Positions 1 through 8,298 of a stretch of DNA of 44,857 nt are shown one piece after another. Numbering within the stretch: the first letter of the stretch is position 1; every line of letters begins with the position of its first letter. The notes beneath the pieces were generated by a model that was given only the letters and a program-made list of their open reading frames with translations, had not been told where the DNA came from and did not search any database. The translations under genes and the position numbers were made by a program. The stretch comes from Granulosicoccus sp. (GTDB lineage: Bacteria; Pseudomonadota; Gammaproteobacteria; Granulosicoccales; Granulosicoccaceae). The stretch spans positions 1 through 44,857 of the forward strand of contig JALZVU010000081.1 of the NCBI GenBank assembly GCA_023301795.1, written 5' to 3'.

Positions 1-924
1 CCAAGCAACATTCCAGAAGACCCAAGATTTGAAGGTCTGGAATTCATTAGCAGTGCTACAAATCGGTTTGAGGGACGCATGGTATTCATGATGGATGATC
101 GCTGGATACTCAAAAAGCCGCTTCATCTAGGAACAGGGGACATGTCAGAGGTGGAACGTCGTATGTATCTCCCCCAATGGCTGCAACATGAATATTTCCA
201 TCACCTTTTTCTTAGTGAGTTCCCTGAATTTGGGTTAGAAAGTAGTTCACATCAATGGTTTAATGGCGCAAACTGGCCACAAGACTTCCGCCGCCCACCA
301 GGTCGTGAGCCAGATTATTATGCCGAGGCGGTAAACAAACGCTTTTACGATGCCTCCCCCAGCGTTACAGAGAGATTGTCACACGCCAATTTCACCAATC
401 AACCTGTCAAGCTTTATGCGGGAAGCAACTACAGCGACCTAGCGTGGGGAGTCAACCAAGGGACGTTTAGCTTTGGTGTTGTAAGCGAGTCACCCGTGGG
501 CAACGATGCTATAACGTCAGTTGAAATAGCTGACGGCTATTTAGTGAAGCTCTGTGAGCATAGTGGAGGCAGAGGTACTTGTGAGACCTACTCAGAGTCC
601 ATACCACAGCTTGAACGGCCATTGAATAATGCAACCTCGCACATTGAGGTCACCTTGCGCTCCCAACTAAGTGTTGCCGGCAACTTTACCCGCTTCCCCA
701 CAACGAACAATTGGCACCGAGTCACTCTTGTGGATGACGCACAAGGGATATGGTGGACCAATCAGGCTGGCATTCGTTGCGAACTATCATGGAATGGAGG
801 CGCATTGATTGCCGATACATCTTGCCCTTATGGGCAGAGAGAAATTGGTGTCGCTGTGGGTACCGACGGGAATGTTGCGGCCATTAGAATTAACAACGAA
901 ACGTACGTGCGCACTGGAAACTAA
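1..924 (+). CDS. Partial secreted-type protein with HExxH motif and beta/gamma-crystallin-like domain (5' end missing)
   Basis: The frame is open from base 1, so the N-terminus lies outside the window; the first internal ATG is at 79 and is probably not the start. An HEYFH motif encoded at 187-201 fits the HExxH zinc site of metallopeptidases, set in a Trp/His/Tyr-rich segment. Further on, a stretch around 550-650 (YLVKLCEHSGGRGTCETY, then a Leu and an SHIEV strand) resembles a beta/gamma-crystallin or peptidase-inhibitor-I36 Greek-key motif. The last 90 residues are beta-rich with paired Cys. Seen: the motifs. Inferred: an exported, possibly zinc-dependent enzyme with a beta-sandwich module. 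The third zinc ligand is not identifiable, so peptidase activity is unproven. Confidence 0.6.
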   Translation, partial: PSNIPEDPRFEGLEFISSATNRFEGRMVFMMDDRWILKKPLHLGTGDMSEVERRMYLPQWLQHEYFHHLFLSEFPEFGLESSSHQWFNGANWPQDFRRPPGREPDYYAEAVNKRFYDASPSVTERLSHANFTNQPVKLYAGSNYSDLAWGVNQGTFSFGVVSESPVGNDAITSVEIADGYLVKLCEHSGGRGTCETYSESIPQLERPLNNATSHIEVTLRSQLSVAGNFTRFPTTNNWHRVTLVDDAQGIWWTNQAGIRCELSWNGGALIADTSCPYGQREIGVAVGTDGNVAAIRINNETYVRTGN

Positions 925-1359
925 TCTGCAGTGGTGTCTTTTAATGCAGACAGTAAATGTACGACATTGGGGCCGTGATTGCACTTGGAGACGCCAACAA
1001 CGGCTTGTCAGAAAAATCCGCGAGCGAAACGTGTTGTTGGCTACGAGTATCTAGAAGGGTAAAGTCGGCAACTGGTGCCGCCTTGGGCCAAGGTGGTCGA
1101 TTCTGTTAACATGATAGCGTAGGTGTTCTTGTTGATGCATCTATGGGGTACAGCGAACCACCCGATTCTTGATCTCCGTTGTATTTTTGTGTAAAGCCCA
1201 CATGCTCCGGTTGACTGCTTTACGCGGTAAATCTAACTTCTAAGCTACTCGTGTTGCACTACCGCTGAGTACATTACGAGTTGATACCGTTCAACACAAT
1301 GCCTGCGAGCAGGAAGTTAATTCTTGCATCGCAGGCTCTTGGCGTTCTCAATAAAATGC
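925..1359. other. Intergenic, no gene recognised
   Basis: 435 bases between convergent genes. Short open frames here have no recognisable composition or start signal. The only structure seen is the strong hairpin at 1301-1336, listed separately. Confidence 0.6.
1301..1336 (-). terminator. Hairpin downstream of the SASA esterase
   Basis: The arms GCCTGCGA and TCGCAGGC pair perfectly over 8 bp. An inner GCAGGAA/TTCTTGC stem continues after a one-base bulge, around a GTTAA loop. It lies 24 bases past the esterase stop. No clear T-run follows on either strand, so it may be a transcript-end or 3'-stabilising structure rather than a classical intrinsic terminator. Confidence 0.5.
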
Positions 1360-2199
1360 TTAATCAATAAACTGCTGCATTCGATTGGCATATCTACGGC
1401 CAAGCGTTCTCATTGACGACGCATCGAAATGAGTGTTATCAAAGGTGTCGAGACCTCTGCTACTAGCCCATTCAACATCATCAGTGCCGAAGTTTCCATC
1501 GTCTACAGTACGAATTGCCCTGTTAAAATCGCGATTTATAAATGAACGCCGAACCTCTCCCACAATAAATGGCACGTCACCAAACTCATCTCGGAAAGCC
1601 TCTATCAATGCTCGTAGTCTTGTGAAGTGCAAGCTAGGAAAATCTCCAGTAACTGAATTGATGTTGCCCTCACCTTGATGCCATAGTATTCCTGTTAGGC
1701 GGCAGTTACAGGCTGATTCAGCGTCGTTGACTCTATCTACGGCGCTTTCGAACAAATTGTCTCCAGCGACCCAATCTCGAATCGCGGTACCTCCTCTTGC
1801 GTTCACGACAAGATGTACTCTCCGACCGTTGTCTTCGTGCATTTCTTCAGCAAAAGATAGTCCGAGATTTACCCCTTGATCCTGATTTGTATTCCTGACG
1901 TTGGAAAACCGATTGAGGGGCTGAGTAGCTATCTCAAAAGTATTGCCGTCGGTAAATAACCGAATTTCGGAGTCAGGTGAATCCGCATTGTTTGGTCGGA
2001 TATTGGTGTCACGTCCAGCAGCGTTGGATTGGCCAATGATTAAATAGAGATCCTGTGCTACGACTGCCGAAGATGCTGTCAGGGCAAGGAACAGCGTAGC
2101 AATGGGCAACATACATTTAAATATTCCGGCAATTACTACAGAGCTTTGTGGCGCTGTGATCTGGCTAATATTCTGTCTAAAAATAGTAGATTTTTTCAT
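1360..2199 (-). CDS. SASA-family (sialate O-acetylesterase-like / CE6) carbohydrate esterase, exported
   Basis: 279 residues. After an N-terminal hydrophobic segment ending ...SSAVVAQ comes the family's nucleophile block IIGQSNAAGR (GQSN). A GGTAIRDW loop, the GILWHQGE block and a C-terminal DNTHFD element that can supply the catalytic Asp/His follow. These are hallmarks of the SASA (DUF303) family, which removes acetyl groups from sialic acids or xylan-type polysaccharides. A likely periplasmic or secreted enzyme. The start is uncertain: the ATG at 2199 has a distant GAGG upstream, while an ATG at 2112 (residue 30) would give a cleaner signal peptide. The substrate cannot be read from the sequence; the polysaccharide genes farther along make a glycan target plausible. 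Confidence 0.82.
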   Translation of the reverse strand: MKKSTIFRQNISQITAPQSSVVIAGIFKCMLPIATLFLALTASSAVVAQDLYLIIGQSNAAGRDTNIRPNNADSPDSEIRLFTDGNTFEIATQPLNRFSNVRNTNQDQGVNLGLSFAEEMHEDNGRRVHLVVNARGGTAIRDWVAGDNLFESAVDRVNDAESACNCRLTGILWHQGEGNINSVTGDFPSLHFTRLRALIEAFRDEFGDVPFIVGEVRRSFINRDFNRAIRTVDDGNFGTDDVEWASSRGLDTFDNTHFDASSMRTLGRRYANRMQQFID

Positions 2200-2551
2200 A
2201 TTGAAGATTTAACCTCTTTTGAAAATTTTGCTGCCTTTCGGATAATGTACCTGACTTGTATTACTACCAAACTCGATTTCGAACTTAGCATGAGTAATTA
2301 CATTGGATCAACAGGAAATGTTCACGAATTTTTAACATTTCATGTAATTGCTTTCACTTTTTTTTATTGCTCAACAGAATTTTTCAAATTAAGAAAATAT
2401 CGTGAAACAAAGTACACTAAGGAAGAATACTCTCACTCGTGTCGTAACTTTTTACTCTGCGTTTTCTTGCTTTTTTAGTGCAACTTAAATCGCAAGGTGC
2501 AACATAGATCGTTTTATCCTCCATGTGTTTTCACCTTAACAATTGCAGTAA
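2200..2551. other. AT-rich intergenic region, no gene recognised
   Basis: About 350 bases, visibly richer in A/T than the flanks, with several T-runs. It presumably holds the promoter of the esterase on the minus strand. A 110-codon plus-strand frame overlaps the start of the esterase antisense and has no ribosome-binding site or recognisable protein features, so it is not called. Confidence 0.5.
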
Positions 2552-3273
2552 CTACTCAGAAGAAATAGGCGGGTAGGAGATACGTTCGTTGTTTGTGTTT
2601 GCAAAATTTTTTTGCACGAAAGTACCGGTTGCATAGTCGTAGTCTAATAGGCCAGCTTCAAACTGCCGCAGACGCACTTGCTGTAACTCATTTAGCCGCT
2701 CTGAGTTAACGGTCTCATACGATTCCAGTTCATCGTCCGAATAATTTTTTGAATCTATGTTTGACGTATTCTCATAGTCTAGCTCTTCAGGATTTTCCTC
2801 ACTATCTCTTTCAACGTAAGTTTCGGCGTAAGCTCCAATGTACTTTCTGGTTTTGAGGTCGTAGACAAGCTGGCGCTCCTCATTGTATTACGCACGTTGT
2901 TCTTCCAATTCAATCGGGCGTGATTCGGCAGAGTCCTCCAATGTATCTTCGTCGTATTGAGCATTTGAACCGCCGAATTGCACTGGGGTTGTGGAACCAA
3001 CAGGTGTATTTACAAAGTTATAGATCACACGAGTTTCTGTTGGGGGCTCAGATTGAGAACGAAGCGCGACCACCTCTAGCTCTAACGCCAGCAACTCGCG
3101 GTATTGGTCAAGAGTTTCTGTCTTGAGGGCATTCAGCTCTCTCTCAAAGGCGCTATTCTGATTGTTCAGCCGATCAATCTACGAAGGGTATTCTTTCTCT
3201 TCAAGACGATAAGGTAGGTCAGGGTTGTAACGTCAACGGAGGCTGCGTTGAGTGGTATTCAGCGCCGTGGGCG
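2552..3273 (-). pseudogene. Degraded gene with three in-frame stops (Glu/Gln/Asn-rich, coiled-coil-like)
   Basis: Reading the minus strand in one frame gives a continuous, low-complexity-free protein of about 230 residues, interrupted by TGA (3233-3235), TAG (3179-3181) and TAA (2888-2890) and ending at a TAG at 2552-2554. The three stops are exactly in register (54 and 291 bases apart). Sequence on both sides of each stop has the same hydrophilic character: LEEKEYPS, stop, IDRLNNQNSAFERE; then IELEEQRA, stop, YNEERQLVYDLK. Each stop is one C-to-T change from CGA, CAG or CAA. The 5' end is unclear because the frame runs back to the nitrilase stop with no start codon. The ancestral function is unknown; the sequence suggests a charged helical protein. 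Confidence 0.65.
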
Positions 3274-4059
3274 TTATATTGTTTTTGGCAGCTTTAAACA
3301 GTCTTCATGATAAGGTAGGCGCTTTTGTGCCTTACGAACATGTGATAAATCCAGATGCACCAACATGCAGGTGCTGTCGCCTGCTGCACGTGCCAAGTCT
3401 TTACCATTCGGGGCAACGATGCAGCTTCCGCCAAAGTAGCTCATACCGTTTTCGTCACCGCTGTGATTCACGTAGCAAACATACACACCGTTTTCGAAAG
3501 CCCGAGTTGGCATCATGCTCTGAGATACCACACCCCATTGCGCACCCAATGCTGTGGGCACAATCACCAGATCAGCTCCCTGTTTTGCCACTGCACGAAA
3601 AGCTTCTGGAAATTCTGCGTCGTAGCAAATCAACGTAGCAATCTTGAACTCGCCTAATTCAAACTGCGAGTACGCATTACCTGCGGTGAAATAATCCGCC
3701 TCGAACCCCGGAGGCAATAGTAACTTTCGGTGATGGCCTATCATTGTGCCTGTGTTGTCGTAACAAACGGCTGAGTTATAGATCTGTTTGCTATCATTTT
3801 CAGCGTAACCAAAATGTATGGCAATCTGACTCTCGCCTGCCAGCTCTGCGATCTGTCGTGAAAAAGCACCATCACGCTTTTCGGCCCATTGCTGCACGTG
3901 TTCGCCTATGTTGTATCCCGTTAGGAATAACTCTGGCAGCACTACAAGATCTACATTTTCTAATCCATCAACGATGGTGGTTAACCAGTCTATTCTCGAC
4001 TTGGGGCCTACTAGAGACCCGGGTGCCTGCAATGCGGCTATCGTCAATACGTCATGCAT
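3274..4059 (-). CDS. Carbon-nitrogen hydrolase (nitrilase superfamily)
   Basis: 261 residues from the ATG at 4059. The catalytic triad of the family is visible: Glu43 in VVLPELFLTGYN, Lys112 in GHHRKLLLP and Cys145 in TLICYDAEFPEA. These enzymes hydrolyse or transfer at amide or nitrile C-N bonds (amidases, N-carbamoyl hydrolases, omega-amidases). I chose 4059 because it follows the upstream M24 gene's stop (4064) by 4 bases and has a TAAGG 9 bases ahead; a GTG at 4089 would overlap that gene. Tight spacing implies co-transcription and possibly consecutive steps on one amino or guanidino compound. The exact substrate is not readable. Confidence 0.88.
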   Translation of the reverse strand: MHDVLTIAALQAPGSLVGPKSRIDWLTTIVDGLENVDLVVLPELFLTGYNIGEHVQQWAEKRDGAFSRQIAELAGESQIAIHFGYAENDSKQIYNSAVCYDNTGTMIGHHRKLLLPPGFEADYFTAGNAYSQFELGEFKIATLICYDAEFPEAFRAVAKQGADLVIVPTALGAQWGVVSQSMMPTRAFENGVYVCYVNHSGDENGMSYFGGSCIVAPNGKDLARAAGDSTCMLVHLDLSHVRKAQKRLPYHEDCLKLPKTI

Positions 4060-4063
4060 GTAA

Positions 4064-5221
4064 TCAAACCTTACTGAGTAAGATTTCACGCGGATAATCA
4101 GTGATATATTCAGAACCTGTTGCGGTTACAACAACAGAATCACCAATGCGCCCTGCCACGGTCCCATCAATGGAAATACCGCCATCCACAGCAAACGTCA
4201 TTCCCTCTTGCAACACGGTTTTATCCCCTGCCTTTAATTCAGGCGCCTCCAGATACGCGATGCCAATTGAGCGCCCCACGCGATAGCCAGTTTCAAAGCC
4301 GCGTTCTTGGTACACCGCATCAGCGGCGGCGGCAACTTCTTCAGCGAGTACGCCCGGTTTGATACTGGCTATTGCAGCCTGTTGCGCCGCAATAGCAAGC
4401 TCTTGTATATCTCGTGCCTGATCAGTAACATCTTCAATATGGAACATACGATCAAAACCTAGCTTGTATTGTTTGAATTGAGCCATGTTACAAAAGCAAA
4501 AATACACCGGATCAAATTTTTCATAGGTGCGGACACCTGCACGCCTATGCACCATAGAAGTATCTGATCCACTTTGAAGAATCTGCAGGTTATGAATCAT
4601 GGGTGAAACAAAACGATCCCAGCCTTTATCCGTTAAAAACGACGCTGATTTTCTAGACCCTGCGTTTATCACCGCCAAAGCGGACTCATACTCCGGTACG
4701 CCCAGCTTTAAAGAATCATGTGCTGCTGCCATCATGGCCCCGGCAATATCTCCTGCCTGCTTCATCACTGAAATCTCAAACGCTGACTTGATCACGCGTA
4801 GCTCGGCCAACACTGGCGAGATATCGCTCAGTTTTGCACGGGGGTAGGTGTCCTCCAGAAAATTTCGGACAATGGCCGGAATATAATTGCGCTCTATCCA
4901 GATGTTGCCTGACACTTGCCCGATGATGTCGCCTAAAGCACGCCCCCAGCTACGCTGCCCGACATCCTCCCATACACGCACATCCTCAACCCAGGTCATC
5001 GTGCTAACCATCTCAGATTCCATGAGAGGCGTGACGACAATGGGAGCCTCGTTAGCATCAACGACCAACAAGGTCGGCCGCCCGAAGTCGATACCCAGAT
5101 ATCCCCAGAAACCGGCTAGATACGCTATGGAGCTTTCGTCGGTAAATACAGCTTTACTGATATTTTGCTGCCGCATGCGTTCTTGCAGCTTCAGGGTTCG
5201 TTGTTGAGCTTCTTCAAGCAC
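4064..5221 (-). CDS. M24-family creatinase / Xaa-Pro-peptidase-like protein lacking most metal ligands
   Basis: 385 residues with the creatinase-type N-terminal domain (about 1-135) and a pita-bread C-terminal domain. Comparison with the M24 metal site (Asp, Asp, His, Glu, Glu) shows only Asp237 plausibly kept. The GHGIG block reads GRSIG (His to Arg316), the EPG block reads AVDGG (Glu to Asp346) and the last ED reads GD (Gly360, Asp361). His225 in SMVHRR matches the catalytic-His position used by metal-free creatinase. This points to a non-peptidase hydrolase of the creatinase/ectoine-hydrolase type, but activity is inferred. It is the first gene of a two-gene unit with the nitrilase-superfamily hydrolase. 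Confidence 0.8.
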   Translation of the reverse strand: MLEEAQQRTLKLQERMRQQNISKAVFTDESSIAYLAGFWGYLGIDFGRPTLLVVDANEAPIVVTPLMESEMVSTMTWVEDVRVWEDVGQRSWGRALGDIIGQVSGNIWIERNYIPAIVRNFLEDTYPRAKLSDISPVLAELRVIKSAFEISVMKQAGDIAGAMMAAAHDSLKLGVPEYESALAVINAGSRKSASFLTDKGWDRFVSPMIHNLQILQSGSDTSMVHRRAGVRTYEKFDPVYFCFCNMAQFKQYKLGFDRMFHIEDVTDQARDIQELAIAAQQAAIASIKPGVLAEEVAAAADAVYQERGFETGYRVGRSIGIAYLEAPELKAGDKTVLQEGMTFAVDGGISIDGTVAGRIGDSVVVTATGSEYITDYPREILLSKV

Positions 5222-5461
5222 AGCCGTGCTCCAGTGTTAATCGTAGAGAAAGCTTACAGCAACAGCGCTTAGAGCATTTCCCACTGAGTGCATTGGCACC
5301 ATGGTTGTTGAAATATATTTTTCATCGCCCTGTCAATTCAGTGGCGTATCCATAGAGAAGCGCTTGGGAACAGAGATGCCAGGAGTTGATACGCTCGCTT
5401 GGCCTTGAGCCGCAGCCAAAACTAAAGTGTTATGGCGGCGAGGTAATTGCTATGCAGGGCT

Positions 5462-6148
5462 ATGACAATTATCAACGTTACAAACCTGCCTGACACATCG
5501 CGCCGCCTACACTCAGCCCTGCCCCTCTGCAAAGCCACCTGCAAACGCCAGTGGCTACTCCCCGTACTGGTCCTGATCATTACCCTGGCAGGCTGTGGAA
5601 AAGAGCAAACTCTTACCGCCTTACCCGCCGACGCCACCATTCTGGCGTTCGGCGACAGCCTGACCTTTGGAAAAGGTGTTTCGAAAAGCGACGCCTATCC
5701 CGCAGTCCTGCAAAAGCTGACATCACTCAGTGTGATCAATGCAGGCATTTCGGGTGAGACAACCAGCGAAGGACTTCTCAGACTGCCCGAGCTACTCACC
5801 AGTGAAGCGCCTGATTTGTTAATCCTCTTCGAGGGTGGCAACGACATCCTTCGTAAGCAGGATCTGACGATAACAAAAAGCAATCTGGATAAGATGATCC
5901 AACTTGCCAAGAAAATGGACGTTCCTGTCGTGCTGGTGGGCGTACCGACAAAATCCTTACTGGTCAAGACCGCCGGTTTTTACGCAGAACTTGCCGAGCA
6001 ACATGAGATCCCACTAGAGGGATCGATTGTCAGCAAGCTCATCAAAAAACCTTCCATGAAATCCGACTCAGTGCATTTCAACGTTGCAGGGTATAGAGCA
6101 TTGGCGGAGGCAATTTTTGAGCTTCTGAAGGACAATGGCGCTGTGTAA
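5462..6148 (+). CDS. SGNH/GDSL hydrolase lipoprotein, TesA-like esterase
   Basis: 228 residues from the ATG at 5462 (a TTG at 5447 is in frame but would add five residues before a long basic leader). A lipobox LAGC puts the lipidated Cys at about residue 45, so it is predicted to be a membrane-anchored periplasmic lipoprotein. The four SGNH blocks are present: GDSLTFG (Ser66), NAGISGETT, GGNDILR (Asn127) and DSVHFN (Asp202, His205). The family includes the multifunctional acyl-CoA thioesterase/arylesterase TesA. The ribosome-binding site is weak. It is divergent from the M24 gene with 240 bases between. Confidence 0.85.
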   Translation: MTIINVTNLPDTSRRLHSALPLCKATCKRQWLLPVLVLIITLAGCGKEQTLTALPADATILAFGDSLTFGKGVSKSDAYPAVLQKLTSLSVINAGISGETTSEGLLRLPELLTSEAPDLLILFEGGNDILRKQDLTITKSNLDKMIQLAKKMDVPVVLVGVPTKSLLVKTAGFYAELAEQHEIPLEGSIVSKLIKKPSMKSDSVHFNVAGYRALAEAIFELLKDNGAV

Positions 6149-6315
6149 AATATTCAGAAACTCAGAAGGTAAAATCAGACGGCAATATCAACTTGCGCCT
6201 TCATTATATTACTTCGCCGCAAGCCCGGATTACTGATAAATAGCGCGGGATAGACGTAGATTCTTTGGCACGTTCGTCTGACCACGCCGGAAAGATGCAG
6301 GTCTCTACGTTGCGA

Positions 6316-7875
6316 TTAAAACTTCGGTACTAGCACTACACTGGATTCAACCAGGGAAGACAACTCCTCACGCTCCCAGATAGCGTCGCTCAAAAACAGT
6401 CTCACCAGCGAGGCCGCAGTAGCGAGGCCAACTCCTAGGACAAGTAACAGCGCTAGCAAGAGCTTGCGACGAGGTGCTACTGGTTCCAGAGCGGCGAAAG
6501 GAGCATCGATAACAATAAGCTGGCCAAGCAAATCTGCTCCTCTCATGCTGGAACTTAGTTTTGCAGCAGTCAACTGTTGCTCCATTTCAGTGTAGCGTTG
6601 CTCTTCTGTACTGTGAGCACGTTCGAGCTCACCAAGGTTCAACTCAACATTTGGAATTTTTGCCAACAATTCTCTTTGCGCAACTTGCTGTTGTTCAAGT
6701 TGTCCGAGAAAGCGAAACTCTCTAGTCAACTCTGCTTCCAGTGCGGCAACTCGACCCTGTAGCCGGACGTATGCAGGATTAGAGGGTTGAGAGGAGCTCC
6801 GTGGTGTGCTGGTTATTGCAGCACTCTGGATTGCTGAATTCAAACGGCTCACGCTACGCCTTGCGACCAATACATCAGGATGCGTTTCAGAATAACGCTC
6901 TGATAATTCAGCAAGTTCAGCTTGCGCATCTGTCAACTCTACTTCGAGCAAACGTGTGTCCGAGCCACTTGCATGCTGCCTCAATGCAGAAATTTCCCGG
7001 TCGAGTCTGATGAATTCTGGATGATTTGAGGAATATCGTGAGGAGGCGAATGCAAACTCTACATTCAGCTGCTGCAACCTTTCTTCCACTGACTCTATTC
7101 GAGTTCCGTCGTCAGATACCAGTAATGCGTCAGGACTGGTTATGGCAAGGTCAGTAATCGTAGCGTCGATAGTTCGCTGTAAATCGGCAATATTATCCTT
7201 TTTTCTATCAATCTGATCGCTGATGTTTTGCAGCTCTCTGATGGTGGCTGGATAGAGCTCAGGCAAGCTAAAAGCGTTATTGTTTTTGTAGGCTGAAATT
7301 TCCTGTTCAATTTCTGTGAGCTTTTCTAATGTTATTTCTAGCTCTTGTGTCAGAAATTTCGCAGCTGTACTCTCTGAGCTTCCAGTAGTAAAACGTGAGC
7401 CTGACAGCACATCAGCCATCAATAAGTTCGCGCTTTGATAAGCGACGTCAGGGCTATTGTCCCTGTAGGCGATATTCAGACCTAGCCACAATAAACCTTG
7501 TCTTCCCGTATTACTGATAATTGTTGAAACGTTGTCAAATTCGATTCTTGCATTATCAAGAAAGGTGTCTACTGCTTCGGATATTTCCACCTCATTTGCG
7601 TTAGCTGAAACGACATTAGTTTCTTCCAGTATTCTATGAATATTCTCACGTCGTAAGACATTAGAAATTATCAAGTGCATTCTCTGACTCAATGCTTCAG
7701 CATCAGGCGAGTCGTCTCCGAATATAAACTCGTCCGCCCTTTCAATGACAAGTTTTGCACTACTTTCATAGGTGTCGTCAATAAGCTGAAGGGCAAAATA
7801 TCCAAAACCTATTACAAGTGTTGAAACCAATAAAAATATTCGCCAAGTACTGGCAAAGCGACTGAAATACTTCAT
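6316..7875 (-). CDS. Wzz/GumC-type polysaccharide co-polymerase (chain-length determinant)
   Basis: 519 residues with the layout of polysaccharide co-polymerases: an N-terminal membrane segment (about 12-30), a large periplasmic region with long coiled coils (about 175-460), and a C-terminal membrane helix (about 478-498) preceded by the Pro-containing LEPVAPRRK stretch typical of the family. The cytoplasmic tail is short and no Walker motifs or tyrosine tail of a BY-kinase are present, so a kinase partner would be separate. The role is control of polysaccharide chain length and export at the inner membrane. It lies downstream of the O-antigen ligase/polymerase gene on the same strand, 423 bases apart, supporting a joint surface-glycan role. 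Confidence 0.85.
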   Translation of the reverse strand: MKYFSRFASTWRIFLLVSTLVIGFGYFALQLIDDTYESSAKLVIERADEFIFGDDSPDAEALSQRMHLIISNVLRRENIHRILEETNVVSANANEVEISEAVDTFLDNARIEFDNVSTIISNTGRQGLLWLGLNIAYRDNSPDVAYQSANLLMADVLSGSRFTTGSSESTAAKFLTQELEITLEKLTEIEQEISAYKNNNAFSLPELYPATIRELQNISDQIDRKKDNIADLQRTIDATITDLAITSPDALLVSDDGTRIESVEERLQQLNVEFAFASSRYSSNHPEFIRLDREISALRQHASGSDTRLLEVELTDAQAELAELSERYSETHPDVLVARRSVSRLNSAIQSAAITSTPRSSSQPSNPAYVRLQGRVAALEAELTREFRFLGQLEQQQVAQRELLAKIPNVELNLGELERAHSTEEQRYTEMEQQLTAAKLSSSMRGADLLGQLIVIDAPFAALEPVAPRRKLLLALLLVLGVGLATAASLVRLFLSDAIWEREELSSLVESSVVLVPKF

Positions 7876-8298
7876 AGTTATTTTTCCGGATTTCCTGTAA
7901 CCATCAACACTGTTCTAACTCCATGTTTTACACACTGCGAAAGTGGTACTGTCTGGCTCGGATTATTCATGAAAAGTTCCCTTTACCTGTAGCGAATCCT
8001 GCTCAGAATGGGTCACCCGACTGCGCGTCCCAGTCGAAATACAGTCAGTGTTGCAGCGTCAGAAATGCGCGATTATTCCTTATAATTCAATAGCTAAACA
8101 GCAATTTTTAAAAAACACGTACCAAAACCGCTAATCCCTTGCGTGTGCATATTATATTCGCTGCCAGCACTACACATCTGAACCAACACGCATCTATCGA
8201 AAAAACTTCGATTGAGAAAGCTGGAAAAAACGAACTTGTTATTCTGTTTGCAGTCAGGTGGTGTGAATATACGTCTGGTGTCTGGTTTGACATAGTGA
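7876..8298. other. Intergenic, no gene recognised
   Basis: 423 bases between two minus-strand polysaccharide genes. A small stem (CGACTG/CAGTCG, 8018-8036) is seen. Two overlapping short minus-strand frames around 8094-8324 look non-coding. It likely contains the promoter of the co-polymerase gene, but no convincing -35/-10 pair was picked out. Confidence 0.5.

Noticed and set aside
2146-2478. 110-codon plus-strand frame
   Set aside because: Overlaps the esterase start antisense, AT-rich, no ribosome-binding site or domain.
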